Assembly: GCA_963971425.1 (NCBI GenBank) | Contig: OZ020522.1 | Location: 5,244,168-5,308,167, forward strand | Reading direction: 5' to 3' | From: Bryoerythrophyllum caledonicum | Lineage: Eukaryota; Streptophyta; Bryopsida; Pottiales; Pottiaceae | Length of the DNA: 64,000 nt | Shown: one piece after another, positions 1 to 11,030 of the stretch | Numbering within the stretch: the stretch's first letter is position 1 | Layout: each line of letters starts with the position of its first letter | Notes under the pieces: generated by a model | Told to the model about the DNA's origin: nothing | The model's database searches: none | The model's input: the letters and a program-made list of their open reading frames with translations, nothing else | Program-made: the position numbers and the translations under genes

Positions 1-630
1 TTTTCCTATTGCGTAGCCTGCCTCCACCTCCGTCATTTAGTCCTCCGGTATCTCTGACCGGAGATTTCAGCGACAAGCCTGGCGAAATGCTTGGACAATC
101 GGTGATGTAGAGGGAAGCTCCATTGGCATTTGAGTTTTCCTGAAAGTCTGAGTTTTTAAGGGTGGCTACCTTGTGTCAGCCAAAAAGACCCGGTGCAACA
201 CCTTTTAAGGACCTTGTGTCTTTCTCTATTCACCAAAGCAGGGTGAGATTTAAATACGGCAATTCTTTTTGCAGGGTGAAAGTTCTCACCCTCCATATTT
301 TATGGGCAACGCGCAAGGAACAAGCTAATGTAACCAAATTAGTAATTTGGAGTCACCAATGCCACCTTGCATCTATGTTTGGACGGTGATTGTGCCTAGA
401 TGATTAACCCTGTAGCATGTTGGTGGACTGACAAAGGACCATAATTTATGGAATAAACCCCAAAGTTAACCAAACCACCATGTTTCTCAAAAACAAGTGG
501 GCTTTCAGGTGTACAACCCCTACCAGCGTTTTGGGGTGACAGTCAGGGTTTAAACCCTGAGTACTTTTAGGAAAACTCTATTGGCACGACAACGTTTAGA
601 AAATTGGTAATACAAACTAAAAGTTCAGAG
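1..630. other. AT-rich sequence, no supported gene
   Basis: I see no protein-like reading frame, RNA gene or obvious repeat here. The short open frame at 162-389 has no recognisable motif. The stretch lies just outside the CACTA-like terminus that begins at 631. Confidence 0.5.
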
Positions 631-1010
631 CACTACACTAAAATTCGCATTTAGTGTAGTGACACGAATAGTGTACTTACCATAGTACACTAATTGCAAA
701 CAAGTTGACAAATAGTGTACTAATTGCAAACAAGTTGACAAATAGTGTACTAATTGCAAACAAGTTGACAAATAGTGTACTAATTGCAAACAAGTTGACA
801 AATAGTGTACTAATTGCAAACAAGTTGACAAATAGTGTACTAATTGCAAACAAGTTGACAAATAGTGTACTAATTGCAAACAAGTTGACAAATAGTGTTA
901 GCCGTCCATGACATTCATGATACCCCAATCAACTTTCTTGTGCCAATAAAAATTACATAAACTAAAAAGATACCCCCAATCAACCGCCTACAAGCCGTCA
1001 TGTCTTAATT
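631..1010 (+). repeat. CACTA-like left terminal inverted repeat
   Basis: It begins CACTACACTAAAATTCGC and runs through a subterminal repeat array. Read as reverse complement, 24781 to 24630 follows the same order of motifs: CGCATTTAGTGTAGT, AATAGTGTA, a TGTTAGCCG block, CCCCAATCAAC, and GCCTAC followed by CCGTCATGTCT. The CACTA start and repeated subterminal motifs are typical of the En/Spm (CACTA) superfamily. The far end is diverged and no clean 3-bp target duplication was found, so assignment to one element is an inference. Confidence 0.55.
685..898 (+). repeat. 30-bp tandem repeat, 7 copies
   Basis: Seven near-identical 30-bp units, each containing TAATTGCAAACAAGTTGAC and then AAATAGTGT, start at about 691, 721, 751, 781, 811, 841 and 871. 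The long open frames through the array on both strands are by-products of a period divisible by three. Its position just inside a CACTA-like terminus fits subterminal transposase-binding repeats, though no binding evidence is visible. Confidence 0.9.
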
Positions 1011-1089
1011 GCATAAAATAAAATAAAAAGATACCCCTACTCTTGCTCTATAATATGGATGTCACAACCATGCATCATAGTTTATTTTT

Positions 1090-1480
1090 TTCAAAAGTTA
1101 ATTTCTAAATAGTTTAGTTTATCAAAAGTGTACTTTCGCAAAAGATTATTTGATCAAAATTTACTTTATCAAAGTTTACTTTATCAGAGTGCACTTTATG
1201 GAAATTTACTTTTTTTGAAGTTCACTTTTTCAAGAGCTTACTTTTTCAAGAGATTACTTTTTCAAGTTTTAATTCTTAAAAAAATTACTTTTTCAAATGT
1301 TTACTTTTTCAATACTTTACTTTTTCAAAAGTATATTTTTCCAAAAGTTTACTTTTTCAAAAACTTTGCTTTTTCAAAAGTTCACTTTTTCAAATCTTTA
1401 CTTTTTCAAATGTTTACTTCTGGAAAAGCTTATTTTTACAAAAGTTTACCTTTTCAAAAGGTAAATTGTCTTTTTTCCCC
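1090..1480 (+). repeat. Degenerate T-rich minisatellite (TTTACTTTTTCAAAAG-like)
   Basis: About twenty imperfect units of 15-18 bp with the core ACTTTTTCAAAA follow one another. Unit lengths drift and the flanks are AT-rich. An open frame of 119 codons at 1128-1487 is low complexity (Phe, Leu, Lys) and is explained by the repeat. Confidence 0.8.
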
Positions 1481-2294
1481 GAATTGATGTTTTTCCGTAG
1501 TTCTTGTTTTTTTCAAAAATGTTGTTTTTTCCTAAGTTGTTTTTCCTAATTGGTTTTTCCTAATTGTTGTTTTTTTCCCAATTGTTGATTTTTCCAATTT
1601 TGTCTTTGTAAGTTTTATTTTTTCTCTTCTTCACTTTTTTGTACACATAATTCTCTTCTACTATGATACACTAAATGTGCACAAGTAAAAAAAGAAATAT
1701 CGCAATCTTTACTGGAATTCACTAATAGTGTAGTAGTTGGCATTTAATATAGTATTCTATCACTACACTAATTGTGTAGTTCGCAATTAGTGAACGTGTT
1801 AAGCCTCCTTTACACCCCAATTAGTGTAAGTGTTATGCCCCCTTTACACCCAAAGCTTTGTGCCACTTCCATGCAAGGCAATACCTCCACCAAGTACAAA
1901 ATACCCTGAATGCGTTCATACCTGGAAAACCGAGAAGAAGATTTTTTGAAATGAGTAGGTAGAAAAAGGTGGTGGCAGGGAGCGAGAGGTTCGCACAAAG
2001 AGACCAGAGATAATAACAATGAATGAAAGGAAAGAGTCATGAGTTGTTATGAAGCCGTCTGTTCACACACAAGGTTGTCGTCGTTGATTGAGAGCAGCAA
2101 AATTTCAAGGTTGGGTAGCTGATCCGTTGAGGAGCGTCTCTTCTAGCCTCGCACTCCCGTCACTTGTTGTTGCACACGTCTCTTGTTGCCGCCGTCTCCT
2201 CTCACCTTGCATTGTGTCTCTTTTTCTTCTCCCCCCGCCCTACACACATCTCTTGTCGCTTCTGGTTGTTGTTGATCACTAAAGGAGTTTCCAA

Positions 2295-2716
2295 TCATTG
2301 AAGGTGTTTTGTGAAGTCTACATCGCTTGGGCACTCCAACACGCCTACCTAGTTGTTGTGGTACAACATCGCGATGTGGCTATCGTTGTAGTGGTTGTCC
2401 AAGCGCACGTCGCTAGCGTGCGAGATGTTGAGGACGGTGGCAAGTTGCGCCAGGTTGAGGTTGAACGACACGTTCTGCACATTCACGTTCTGAGCGTCAC
2501 TTTTGGGTCGCGTATCTTGAAGATCGTGTGGCTCAACGCCACCGCCACCACCGCAAACGCCACCAATAGCAACACACACACGCCGTAGTTCACCCTGCAC
2601 TTGCGCCGCTTGTAGGAGGGCACCCGACATCCGTAACGAGAAGTAAGTATTGTTCTCTCTTGCTCACCATGTTTTGGTTTCATTTCAAATGTAGATCTCT
2701 GAGTTTTTGAATGCAT
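2295..2716 (-). pseudogene. LEA_2 / NHL-type membrane protein pseudogene fragment
   Basis: The minus-strand translation has a short basic, Cys-containing N-terminus (motif YKRRKC), then one hydrophobic segment of about 20 residues (CVLLLVAFAVVAVAL), then FKIRDPKVTLR. After a one-base frameshift near 2490-2510 it continues in another frame with VNVQNVSFNLN and ends near AMLYHNN. This order (basic tail, single membrane segment, R-P-x-V start of a beta domain, asparagine-rich strands) is that of LEA_2/NHL proteins of plants. A TAG at 2349-2351 interrupts the frame before VGVLECPS, where the family normally continues. Two independent lesions make this a pseudogene. It lies inside an inverted-repeat unit, so it may be a transduplicated fragment. 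Family assignment rests on pattern only. Confidence 0.55.
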
Positions 2717-3332
2717 TTTAACTAGATATGAGGTTTTCTTTGAAAGAAAAGGTAGGGTTTCATGGCAAGTGTAGATTTGTGATGTATTTCACTCCTATTG
2801 GAAGTATTTTTACTTTGTATGAAAGCTAGGGTTTCATTTCAAGCGTTTGATTGCATTTTATTTGGATCAAAGATCTTTTATTTTGACCTTCTAATAGAAT
2901 GCGGGGTTAAGGAATTATAGGCTAGTTCGTAAAGTGGATCCTTTCTCTTCCTCAAAGAAATCAAATATTGTTCCTCCTGCCTCAAACAACTAGCACCATA
3001 AGGTAGCAGCAAGTCAGTCTACTCTTGATGGCTTGTGAGAATGCATCACTTGCATAGAAGTAAACTCCATATTCGGTCATTTGGAAGATGCATTAACTGG
3101 ACATATCCGGTTCTATGCTTCTGTGCTTCCGGACAAACCTCGTTTGCATCAATGCCATACATGCCCAGAAGTTATTGCTGGTAGATTTGCTTGGTACGTA
3201 GTTCAATGGTATGCTCTTGACCTGTATGGTACGCAGTTTCACCAGTGACATCACAACGTTCTGTGCTTGTTTTTGTGCCTCTGTGTTTCTAACTAACGAG
3301 CATTACATTATTCTGCAGGCATAATCTTGAGT

Positions 3333-3480
3333 GTGGAGATTCTTCAAAAAGTACTTTTGAGGTGCTGTGGAGATTCTTTAGCAACACACACTTCTGTGCT
3401 GTTGGAGTGTGGAGATTCTTCAGCAACAAGTATTTGTGAGCTACTAGAATGTGTGGATTCTTGTGCAACAAGCACTTTAT
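3333..3480 (+). repeat. Degenerate tandem repeat around TGTGGAGATTCTT
   Basis: Four imperfect units share TGTGGAGATTCTT followed by AGCAACA and a CACTT-like end, at spacings of about 35-50 bp. No coding potential is evident. Confidence 0.55.
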
Positions 3481-4040
3481 AACTAAGCAACAAATTTTGA
3501 GCTAAATACTACTTATACAAGTGGAATCTGCTCTAGACACTCTTGTATATAAAGTGTCTTTATATTGGTGTAGGATTTTGTAGGAGTTTGGTGGGTAGCA
3601 CTTCTACCCATACAAAAAATTCCATGTACAAGTGGTACTTAATTGCAAAGTCACCTTGCACGTCCAAACCTCCGTTGTCTCCATTATTTTGTTTCTATTT
3701 CAAGCAGATTTTGCACTCCCTATCACACCCATTACCGCCGTCTTACCTCCACTTTAACTGCGTTGATAAGATCATCTACGTTAGTTGTCATGTAGGTTGC
3801 CAACAAGAATAATCACATAACTTCGAGTTTTGGTGTAAAGATGCATGTCCAAGCCACCGCCCTAATTTTGTGCTTACCTACTCTACACCACAAAGTGTAA
3901 AGGGGGCATTAGCCTTTGATTTGTGTATTAGATAGCTTTGCTTTCTTCTACTTCTGAAGTGACTAACATCAATCTTGCTTCATGTCGAGCTCATAGCCTC
4001 ATATCACAGTGCTCACTCATATCAATTTGAAGTTCCTCTG

Positions 4041-4172
4041 GAAAATGAATTCCAACTCTTACGGAAGTCTTAAGCCTCCCATTATGCACATACAAATGCA
4101 AGCTTAGAAAATGAATTTCAACTCTTACAGAAGTCTTAAGCCTTCCATAATGTACACACAAATGCAAGCTTT
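4041..4172 (+). repeat. 66-bp tandem duplication
   Basis: The segment starting GAAAATGAATTCCAACTC at 4041 is repeated from 4107 with about eight substitutions. A shorter 17-bp duplication (AATTGGTATATTATTAC) follows at 4197-4230. Confidence 0.8.
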
Positions 4173-4449
4173 CCAACAAGCAGGTGACAACACTATTGGT
4201 ATATTATTACAATTGGTATATTATTACAATTGGACTTCACATCACTCAAATGATGCCTATGCAACCAGGGTTGTTCATAGGACCTCCTCATCCAAAGGAC
4301 AGTCTGGTTCGCATGTCCATCTGTTAAAGATCAGAGGAGGTCCGTTCTGGGTTAACTTAGGGTTGACCGTCTGAAGGATTAAAATGAAGTTACCTTGTCC
4401 ACCTAAGATGCCACGCGTCTGACATGTCACCGAATATTTCGAGGAATAA

Positions 4450-4748
4450 AGTTGACATGGAGAGGCGCAAGCGGCTGGGGGCGCGAGCGTTTGGGAAGGG
4501 GCACAAGCGTTTAGGAAGGGGGCACGTGCACATCTGGGAGGGGGGGGCGTCTACAAGGGAGGCACGCGCTTCTAGGGGGCAGGTGCATTGGGGATGGGGT
4601 CGCGCGTGTCTGGGAGGGGCGCTTCTGGGGGGTGCCTGTGTTTGGGACTGGGGGCATGCACTTTTGGGAAGGGGGCACATGTTTGAGGGAGGGCGTGTCT
4701 AGGAGGGGGGGCACGTGTGTCTAAGAGGAGTGGGTGCACGCGTCCAAA
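4450..4748 (+). repeat. G-rich degenerate repeat array
   Basis: Roughly ten imperfect units of about 25-32 bp share the pattern GGGAAGGGGGCAC or GGGAGGGG followed by a CGTGTCT-like or CGCTTCT-like end. The plus strand carries many runs of three to nine Gs. The array is flanked by AT-rich DNA. Open frames on both strands are Pro/Arg or Gly-rich and look like by-products. The G runs could form quadruplexes. Confidence 0.75.
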
Positions 4749-4749
4749 A

Positions 4750-5825
4750 AAGTCTGGTAGTGTAGTTGCATAACTACCCAACTCTGTAAAAAAGACATTT
4801 CATTTGCAATAATTCTAGTGAAGCCCTCAATCCATAGCATTAACAAGGTTGTGAACTTAAGTGTTTGAGCATGTAAGAGAGCATGTAGTGCAATTATCAT
4901 GGTGTGTGAAGTATGAGAAACTTTCAAATGCAGATATATATCTCCAGAGGAAAAGAAATACACACATTTTCAACAATCCCATGTAGTGTCTACTTTCCAC
5001 CAATTTTATGCTTGGCTAGGTGTCAGCAATAGGATCTGCAAACTCACACATCAACTACTTCATTCATATCACGTGATATTTGCGAGCAAGTCTAATACTT
5101 GATTTAGCACAATATCACTGGAACCCTGTTGTCCCAACGAGGCATGGGGAGTCTGGAGTTAAGTCCCCGTCCTCCTCAAAAATATCTCCCAAGTGTCTCC
5201 CACTAAAGTCCCCAATTAAGTCCTCGTCCTCCTCCTTGGAAATATCTACTTAAGTCCCCAACTAAGTCCCCATCCAATATCTGCTACATGTCATCACGAG
5301 ACCTACTTCCACTTCTTTATTTATAAAGAGACAAGCATGTATATTCTTGAGTTTATTTTTCAATACAATTTTTTCATATTTGTTTTTAATGGTTGACAAA
5401 ACAAGTCTATTATTAGTTTAAAGTCACTATGTAAACCTTAAAAAAATGGCTAACAAATGGCTTGTGGACATGAGGTGGAACAAAAAGACATTTAAACCTT
5501 TAAGGCAGATGAGCTTTTTTGGCCTCTGAGGATCTACGATTGTTCTAGATCCTGCAGAGTAGCATCCACGCAATGATTAATTTTAGAACAAAAATCTAAG
5601 AACTTATTTCATGGATATCGCTGTAGCTTGTCAATGCTTGTACCGCTTGCGGTGGTGATGGTCTCAAAAGATGCCCATCTTCCTACACCTCTAAGTCGTG
5701 GTCAATTTTTTCCTTTGAGATGGCCTGTAGCGCAACAGGCTCTCTGACATCTATAAAGGTTTTTGTCTAGAATCGACCCATATATTATGGGCAATCGACC
5801 TTAAAGGGTTAAGTCAAGCTGGAGA
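4750..5825. other. Non-coding stretch with repeated TAAGTCCCC motifs
   Basis: No gene is supported. Between about 5150 and 5280 the motifs AAGTCCCC and CTCGTCCTCCTC recur in an irregular C-rich tract. The remainder is AT-rich without recognisable features. Confidence 0.45.
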
Positions 5826-5961
5826 CTCCCTCTACAACAACCCCATTTATCTTACCAAAATTTATCATTACTTTCCTATTCCACCCTAATATCTGCCACT
5901 AGAATAGATAGCTCTCTTTCGAACATCTGGGTTGTTCCAACAGATGCTGTTGTAGAGGGAG
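5826..5961. mobile_element. MITE-like element with 14-bp TIRs
   Basis: CTCCCTCTACAACA at 5826-5839 is exactly inverted at 5948-5961, enclosing 136 bp. Size and perfect TIRs fit a miniature inverted-repeat element. No clear target duplication was seen, so the superfamily is unassigned. Confidence 0.4.
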
Positions 5962-6089
5962 GTGCCTGTACCTTCTTCTAAATATCAAAAATTGAGCTTG
6001 AAGCTTGTGCCCATTCAACTCGGTGCATCATGAGTTGAATTCCTACCAAAGTTTGTGGATTGCAATGTCAAGAGTTACTGGCAAAGCCA

Positions 6090-6660
6090 TGGTCATTCCG
6101 CTGCAGCAGTGGTGGGGTTAAAAACCGAGCCACAAGAGTCACGCTCCTTTCTGAATGCCAAGTCCAGCTCCGACTCCTCATCACCCTCAAAAGCGTCCTC
6201 CTCCACGACTGTGGCAGCAGGTGGAGATGCACCCGCACACGTCACCAGGTAGTCCTGGCCCTGCCTCGGGACTGGCTTAGTCGCTTCCAGCGCGGCCAGA
6301 GCTTCTTGGCAGTCTCGTATCAGAGCCCTGGACATCGCCAACGCACCTGCAATCGTCGCATCCTCGGAGCCATAGCGGTTGCCCACCTGATTCAAGTTAC
6401 AAGTAGGGTAAAAACTCTATCATCCCTCACAATCACTGCATCATGCAATCACTAGAACCAGAGCTCACCTGGCTATGTTCGCTCCCCCAACTCATCCTTG
6501 CATTCATCAAGATGCAAATACCGCCCCTCCTTCACCACCTTGGACGTCTCATAATATGACAGATAATAAGCTCCTTCCAAATTTAAAACGACAAGAAGTG
6601 TCTGAACCCGACGAATGAACTGTAACGTCAAGAGACTCATGGACACTGGAATCTAGAATG
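6090..6660 (-). pseudogene. Coding-like remnant, possibly two exons, function unknown
   Basis: On the minus strand, 6395-6093 encodes a composition typical of a real protein (AGALAMSRALIRDCQEAL, then an acidic stretch), at higher GC than its surroundings. It is preceded by CTTGAATCAG, a plausible splice acceptor just ahead of the segment. Upstream, 6655-6475 also reads as protein-like (FIRRVQTLLVVLN, YYETSKVVKEG) and ends near CCAG/GTGAGC, a plausible donor. The upstream frame meets a TAG before that donor and the phases do not join cleanly. I recognise no family. It could be a degraded host gene or a captured fragment. Confidence 0.3.
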
Positions 6661-6869
6661 CAGAGCGCATGACTGTAACTTAATTACTTGTAACATGCAT
6701 TGGTAAGCCTAGCCAAATTAGCTTGACAATAATTGATTGCCCTCCTAAGCATGTAGAGAGCAGCTACTGAACATATAGATAAGGCTGCCAAAGAGTTTGA
6801 ATGCGAACCGAGTCTAGGCTTACGTGGAAGATTGTCCAGCAAATGGACATTATATATCTCCAATATCGT

Positions 6870-8350
6870 ATGCATTAGTTGGGTTCAGACACTCCTTGTG
6901 GAATTAATTATTTTTACCAATTCACAATAGTTCGGACACAACGGGCATCACCTAGGTGTAACATGAGTATTGCCTAGATATTACATGGGTATGATCTTGG
7001 CATTACATGGGTGTCACCTTAGACAAATTTCTTATATTTTCCAAAACTTTTGGACAGTCTCCATTTTGAATTAATTGTGTACAAACCCAACCAACGTGTA
7101 GGGTACCCTGGGTTTTTGAGGATTGTCTAGCAAGAGCCACTATGGTTAACATGTTTTAGAAGAAGACGACAATAGTTAATCCTTAAACGTCAGTCGAGAA
7201 CCATATATATATAGGAGCGTATTTTACTCTATAGAAGATAAAAATGTATGAAAGTTTAGCAAGACTTACAACTTTGAAGTAAACATTCTTCAACTAACAT
7301 GAGATTCATTTGGAGCTTCATTTGAGCTGCAAAAAAACAACAGAGTTATTCAAAAAGCGCGAGTGGCTTTCTGCTCAAAGTTGACTGACCCAATTCCAAA
7401 ACTGGATTAAGGTACACCTTGCATGATCGACAAATTAACCCCTAAGGTACTGTGATAGTTTTACACCAAAAACACTTCAAAATGAATGGATTCTAGTGCA
7501 ATGAATACAGAGGGTAAAAAAAACTTTGATTTTTGGTTCTGACCGTAGGATCTCAATAAAGGCTTATTAAGTAATACATGTACAAAATTTCATAATCTTT
7601 GACCGCACGGATTGAAAGATTATAATAGTGTTTGAAGTCAAGCAAATGGTTCATTTTCTTCCCTGCGTTTAGTGGATCAGCAGACTTTGACTTTAGTTGG
7701 TGTCAAAAAATTTCACTACACAAGGTCTAAATCTATTACCATCTTGTTAAGCATGATGTTAGCTCCTTACACACCAATTTTTAGAGGTAGAGACGGGGTG
7801 TAGCATATTCAAAACAAGTGTGCAAGGAGTGGAGGCTCAAAATTTGTTAATTCACACTTTAATTTTGTTTGAACTTAATATGTTTTTGATTGATAATCTG
7901 AATGGTTAATAAGAAGGTTTACATTACATATTGTTGTGGAAAAAATAAAAAGTGAAAAATATAAAGATACCTAGGTTTTATGTGGAAAAGAAGAAGTTTT
8001 TTTGGTACCTTGCCCGACAATGAGTGACAATGTGTGAAAATGTTTGACTTGGGTTGGTGTGCTATTTTTTATTAAAGACAAAACCTTTTTTTTGACAATA
8101 TGAAGGGAAATAATATTACTTGCAAGTAATGAAAATCTCACTTTCAATAGAGTGTCCTATCAAAAGTTTTTGGAGGTGCCCGAGGTGCCCGCCCTCCCCA
8201 TTTAAAATTCAAAACCCTATAACTTTTTCATCAAATGTCTTATTTAGGAAAAATTTGTTTTCCCGCTAAGATCTTGGTAATGTCTTTCTATAGTAAAAAT
8301 TTCAAAGAAGAATGTTGGAAATTGACACCATAGGAACTTGACCAAACTTT
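6870..8350. other. AT-rich intergenic DNA
   Basis: No supported gene. Near 6935-7015, short units like TATTACATGGGTAT recur. A diverged inverted copy of this segment is present at about 53020-53095, so it is a dispersed repeat. Confidence 0.4.
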
Positions 8351-8365
8351 CAAAAAGCCCTTTTT

Positions 8366-8817
8366 GGACACTTGGTCCTTTAGGGGTTAAAGCAATGTGC
8401 ATAATATAACAAGAACCCAAATAACAATACATTTATTTTTCACTATAACCAAAAGAATTACAATCACAACCTAAATGATTTCATATTTTTCCAATGAAAT
8501 TGATTTAGTTATGAATTTTCAAAGTGTGCTACCATGTATGGCCAATTTCTGTCACTAGGTACCCCCCATTAGCACTGATCAAAAGTTAGGGTCTTGACCT
8601 ATAATAAGCCTTAATTTGGAGCCAACAAAGAGTGAATGGGTGGCTATGGAGTGGAATTGGGACCAAATATAAAATGGCGGTGATAGGAAGGTGGCGGTGA
8701 TGGGCACGACTACCTTAGTCCCAATCAATCTAGGCTAACTCAAAATATGCATAAGTTGACCCTAAACTACCCGGGCAATAGGGATCTCTTTAACCCCTAA
8801 AGGACCAAGGCATTTTT
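8366..8817. repeat. 22-bp inverted repeat enclosing about 400 bp
   Basis: CTTGGTCCTTTAGGGG followed by TTAAAG at about 8368-8391 is inverted at about 8792-8815. Outside the exact core, looser similarity continues on both sides. It could be the arms of a non-autonomous element or part of a fold-back structure. Confidence 0.5.
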
Positions 8818-8829
8818 GTCAAAAAAAAA

Positions 8830-10775
8830 CAGTCCAAATCTGCCACTGTCAAAAAGTGGCAAGAAAATCAGAATTTGAAGTAAAGTTTTGGACTTCTAAC
8901 AATAAGATCTTAAACTAGACTTCTATATGTATATGCCATACTTTATTGGTTGCAATCCACCGCATGGATATGAAGACTATAGCATTTGAAGTGGGAGAAA
9001 AAGTTGCCCGGCAAGTTCAACCCACTTTTGACTTAGCGTTTCTTGGAATATTTACACTAATTTTCTCAAGTTTTTTACCATTATGATCCACATGGTGTTA
9101 GCTATATGTTTGCAAAATTTGAGGTCAAAACAAGGAGTGAAACATCTTGAAATTAGTAGTAATGTGCATGAGGGTACAAAAATGTCACTATGACTATAAA
9201 AATGGAGTAGAAATTTGTGTTGCATAAAACTTTACATATTTGAGAATTCCAGCTGTTCAAACTTTCCATTCTTTTTTCACTAGTTTAAGAAAAAAATGTT
9301 TTAGAAATAATAAATCTCAAATTTTGCACTATATATTGATTATCCAAGCAATTTTTAGTAGGTTAGTCTTTGAAAATGGGGATTTTCATCAAATGTTGGG
9401 CCACGTCATCTCACCCACTTCTTCTAAAAGTCAGGGTCCTCAAACTTTTGATCACACCAAAAAAAAAAAAAAAACGTTGCGAGACTCTGGTGGTTGCTTT
9501 GCAGGACCTCCCGCTTCTAGCTGGCAGGCCTAGTCTACATGGAGTCTTTTATATTTAAAAAAAAAGATTTCTACACCTTTCCTGAAGGGTATCTTCAAAG
9601 GTCTTTCTTCCATCCATCCTTCCTCCATCCTTTATGCCCCTACTTACTGCCCCTCTTTGACCCTTGTATTTCATTGGTTGACAAGGTTGCCAAGGCTATC
9701 CATCGTCCCCACTTTTGACTTTAGGAGGTACTAACTCCCAAACAAAAAAAATTTATCCTTGCAAAGCTCTTTTGAAAGACTATCTAGTATAAAATTTTCA
9801 ATTAAATTTTTTTTTTTTTTTACATATTAGATACCTGCCCAAAATAAAAAATGATTTCCAAGGGGATTTGGTTCTTTAGGATTAAACCATGTAGACGAAT
9901 GGTAAGGGAAGGGGGTTGTGGACAAAATCTTACCCCTATTTTTATGTTGGAGCGGGCCCTATTTAGACCAAGGTAGGATCTCGAAGGGAAAATTGATGCA
10001 AGAGGCCCCAAATTTGCCAAAAAAATCCCAAAAATGCTTCCGGACCTTTGAAATAAAAAAATAGCTAGAAAAAAGAGTTCTACCCTCGCCCACCTTCATG
10101 TGACATCCATCTACATGAAAATATAGAGGTCCAGATGATAGTGTGAAATACCCAAAGACATGAGGTTGGGGTTCAATCCCTGGCTGAAAAAATCTTCTCT
10201 CAAGGGTCATTTACACTTGGAGCGGCCGAACCCACTTCTACACCCATTTTTTTGCCCCCGCTCTCTCCACCCTTGTATCAAGAACCGTTTTTCATTTACA
10301 CTTGAGGTAGCCGCACTAGGGGCGGAAGGGTGAGTTTTTCAACAAGGAATATTGGATTAAATTAAAAGAATGATATGAAAATTAAGATTTGGTTTGTGGT
10401 CAACCTCTAAATGAAAGTAGAAATATTGGAAACAACATAAGTGTGTTGTAATATGTGAATTTGGGGTCTTAAATAAAAACCTTTATAGCCAACGTATTTT
10501 ATAAAAATATGTTATCAACACACATGTTTTTTAGAATTGAGAAAAAACTGTGTTTTTAATTGGAATGAAAATTGTGAAATGAAGACTACCATGGCATTGT
10601 TGATGAATTTTTCTTCAAAAATATTTTTAAAACGGAATTTTGTTGAAAATCATTCTTTCAGTTTTAAGTAATATGAAATGAAACACTAGTTTCTTATTTC
10701 AAAAATAAAATATTGAGGATATTTTATTAAAAATATAAAATGGGGCCAACATCTTTATAGCCTTTTGATTAAATC
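8830..10775. other. AT-rich DNA with weak features
   Basis: No gene is supported. A run of about 16 A residues lies near 9460. A tRNA B-box-like sequence (GGTTCAATCCC) occurs at 10170-10180 with a weak A-box-like sequence about 45 bp upstream, which could be a decayed SINE head. CATTTACACTTG appears twice near 10208 and 10292. Confidence 0.4.
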
Positions 10776-11030
10776 TCATAATACAATCTTAGGAAATGGT
10801 ATCATCTTCGTTTTCAAAATACAACTATACAAATGTGCACGCATTTGTGTCAACTCATAAATTGCATTCTCAAAATCATTAAAGTATGCTATATCCACTA
10901 CTAAGGCAATGACATACAATCCACAAGATGACAAATCAGCTTGTTGTTGTACATGAATGTACTTATATTCTATATTTTCAGGAATACCAAATCTTTTCAA
11001 AAAATTTAAATCAATATCATGTCTACCCAA
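10776..11030 (-). pseudogene. C-terminal fragment of a Ulp1-like (C48) cysteine peptidase
   Basis: The 84-residue minus-strand frame contains VQQQADLSSCGLYVIA followed by MRAHLYSC. The Q-x(6)-C-G arrangement is the oxyanion Gln and catalytic Cys of C48 peptidases. The trailing Tyr/Gln-Met-Arg-x-His-Leu-x-x-Cys pattern is common in small transposon-linked Ulp1 proteins. The part that would carry the catalytic His and Asp is missing, because the frame is cut at about 11030 where gypsy reverse transcriptase sequence begins on the opposite strand. It is therefore a fragment, probably from another element. Confidence 0.55.

Larger units (their letters stand above)
1761..3925. mobile_element. Putative small CACTA-like non-autonomous unit
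   Basis: The left side starts CACTACACTAATTGTG and soon carries ATGCCCCCTTTACAC (about 1833-1847). The same 15-bp block occurs inverted near 3895-3912, followed by a diverged end. The start resembles the larger terminus at 631. The roughly 2.1-kb interior holds an LEA_2 pseudogene fragment, suggesting a captured gene piece. Termini are imperfect and the duplication at the target is unresolved. Confidence 0.4.

Noticed and set aside
685..898. CRISPR-like array
   Set aside because: The seven units are contiguous with no unique spacers, and the context is a plant transposon.
625..928. Repeat proteins of 68-88 residues with 10-residue units on both strands
   Set aside because: They arise from a 30-bp tandem repeat whose period is divisible by three. 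Frames on both strands look equally regular, so none is a credible protein.
1128..1487. 119-codon Phe/Leu/Lys-rich ORF
   Set aside because: Low-complexity translation of a degenerate T-rich minisatellite.
4390..4781. Pro/Cys/His-rich or Gly-rich ORFs on both strands
   Set aside because: By-products of the G-rich array, with no domain and equal openness in several frames.
10163..10182. tRNA gene or SINE at 10.17 kb
   Set aside because: Only a B-box-like sequence is convincing. The A-box region and any tRNA fold are too weak to call.
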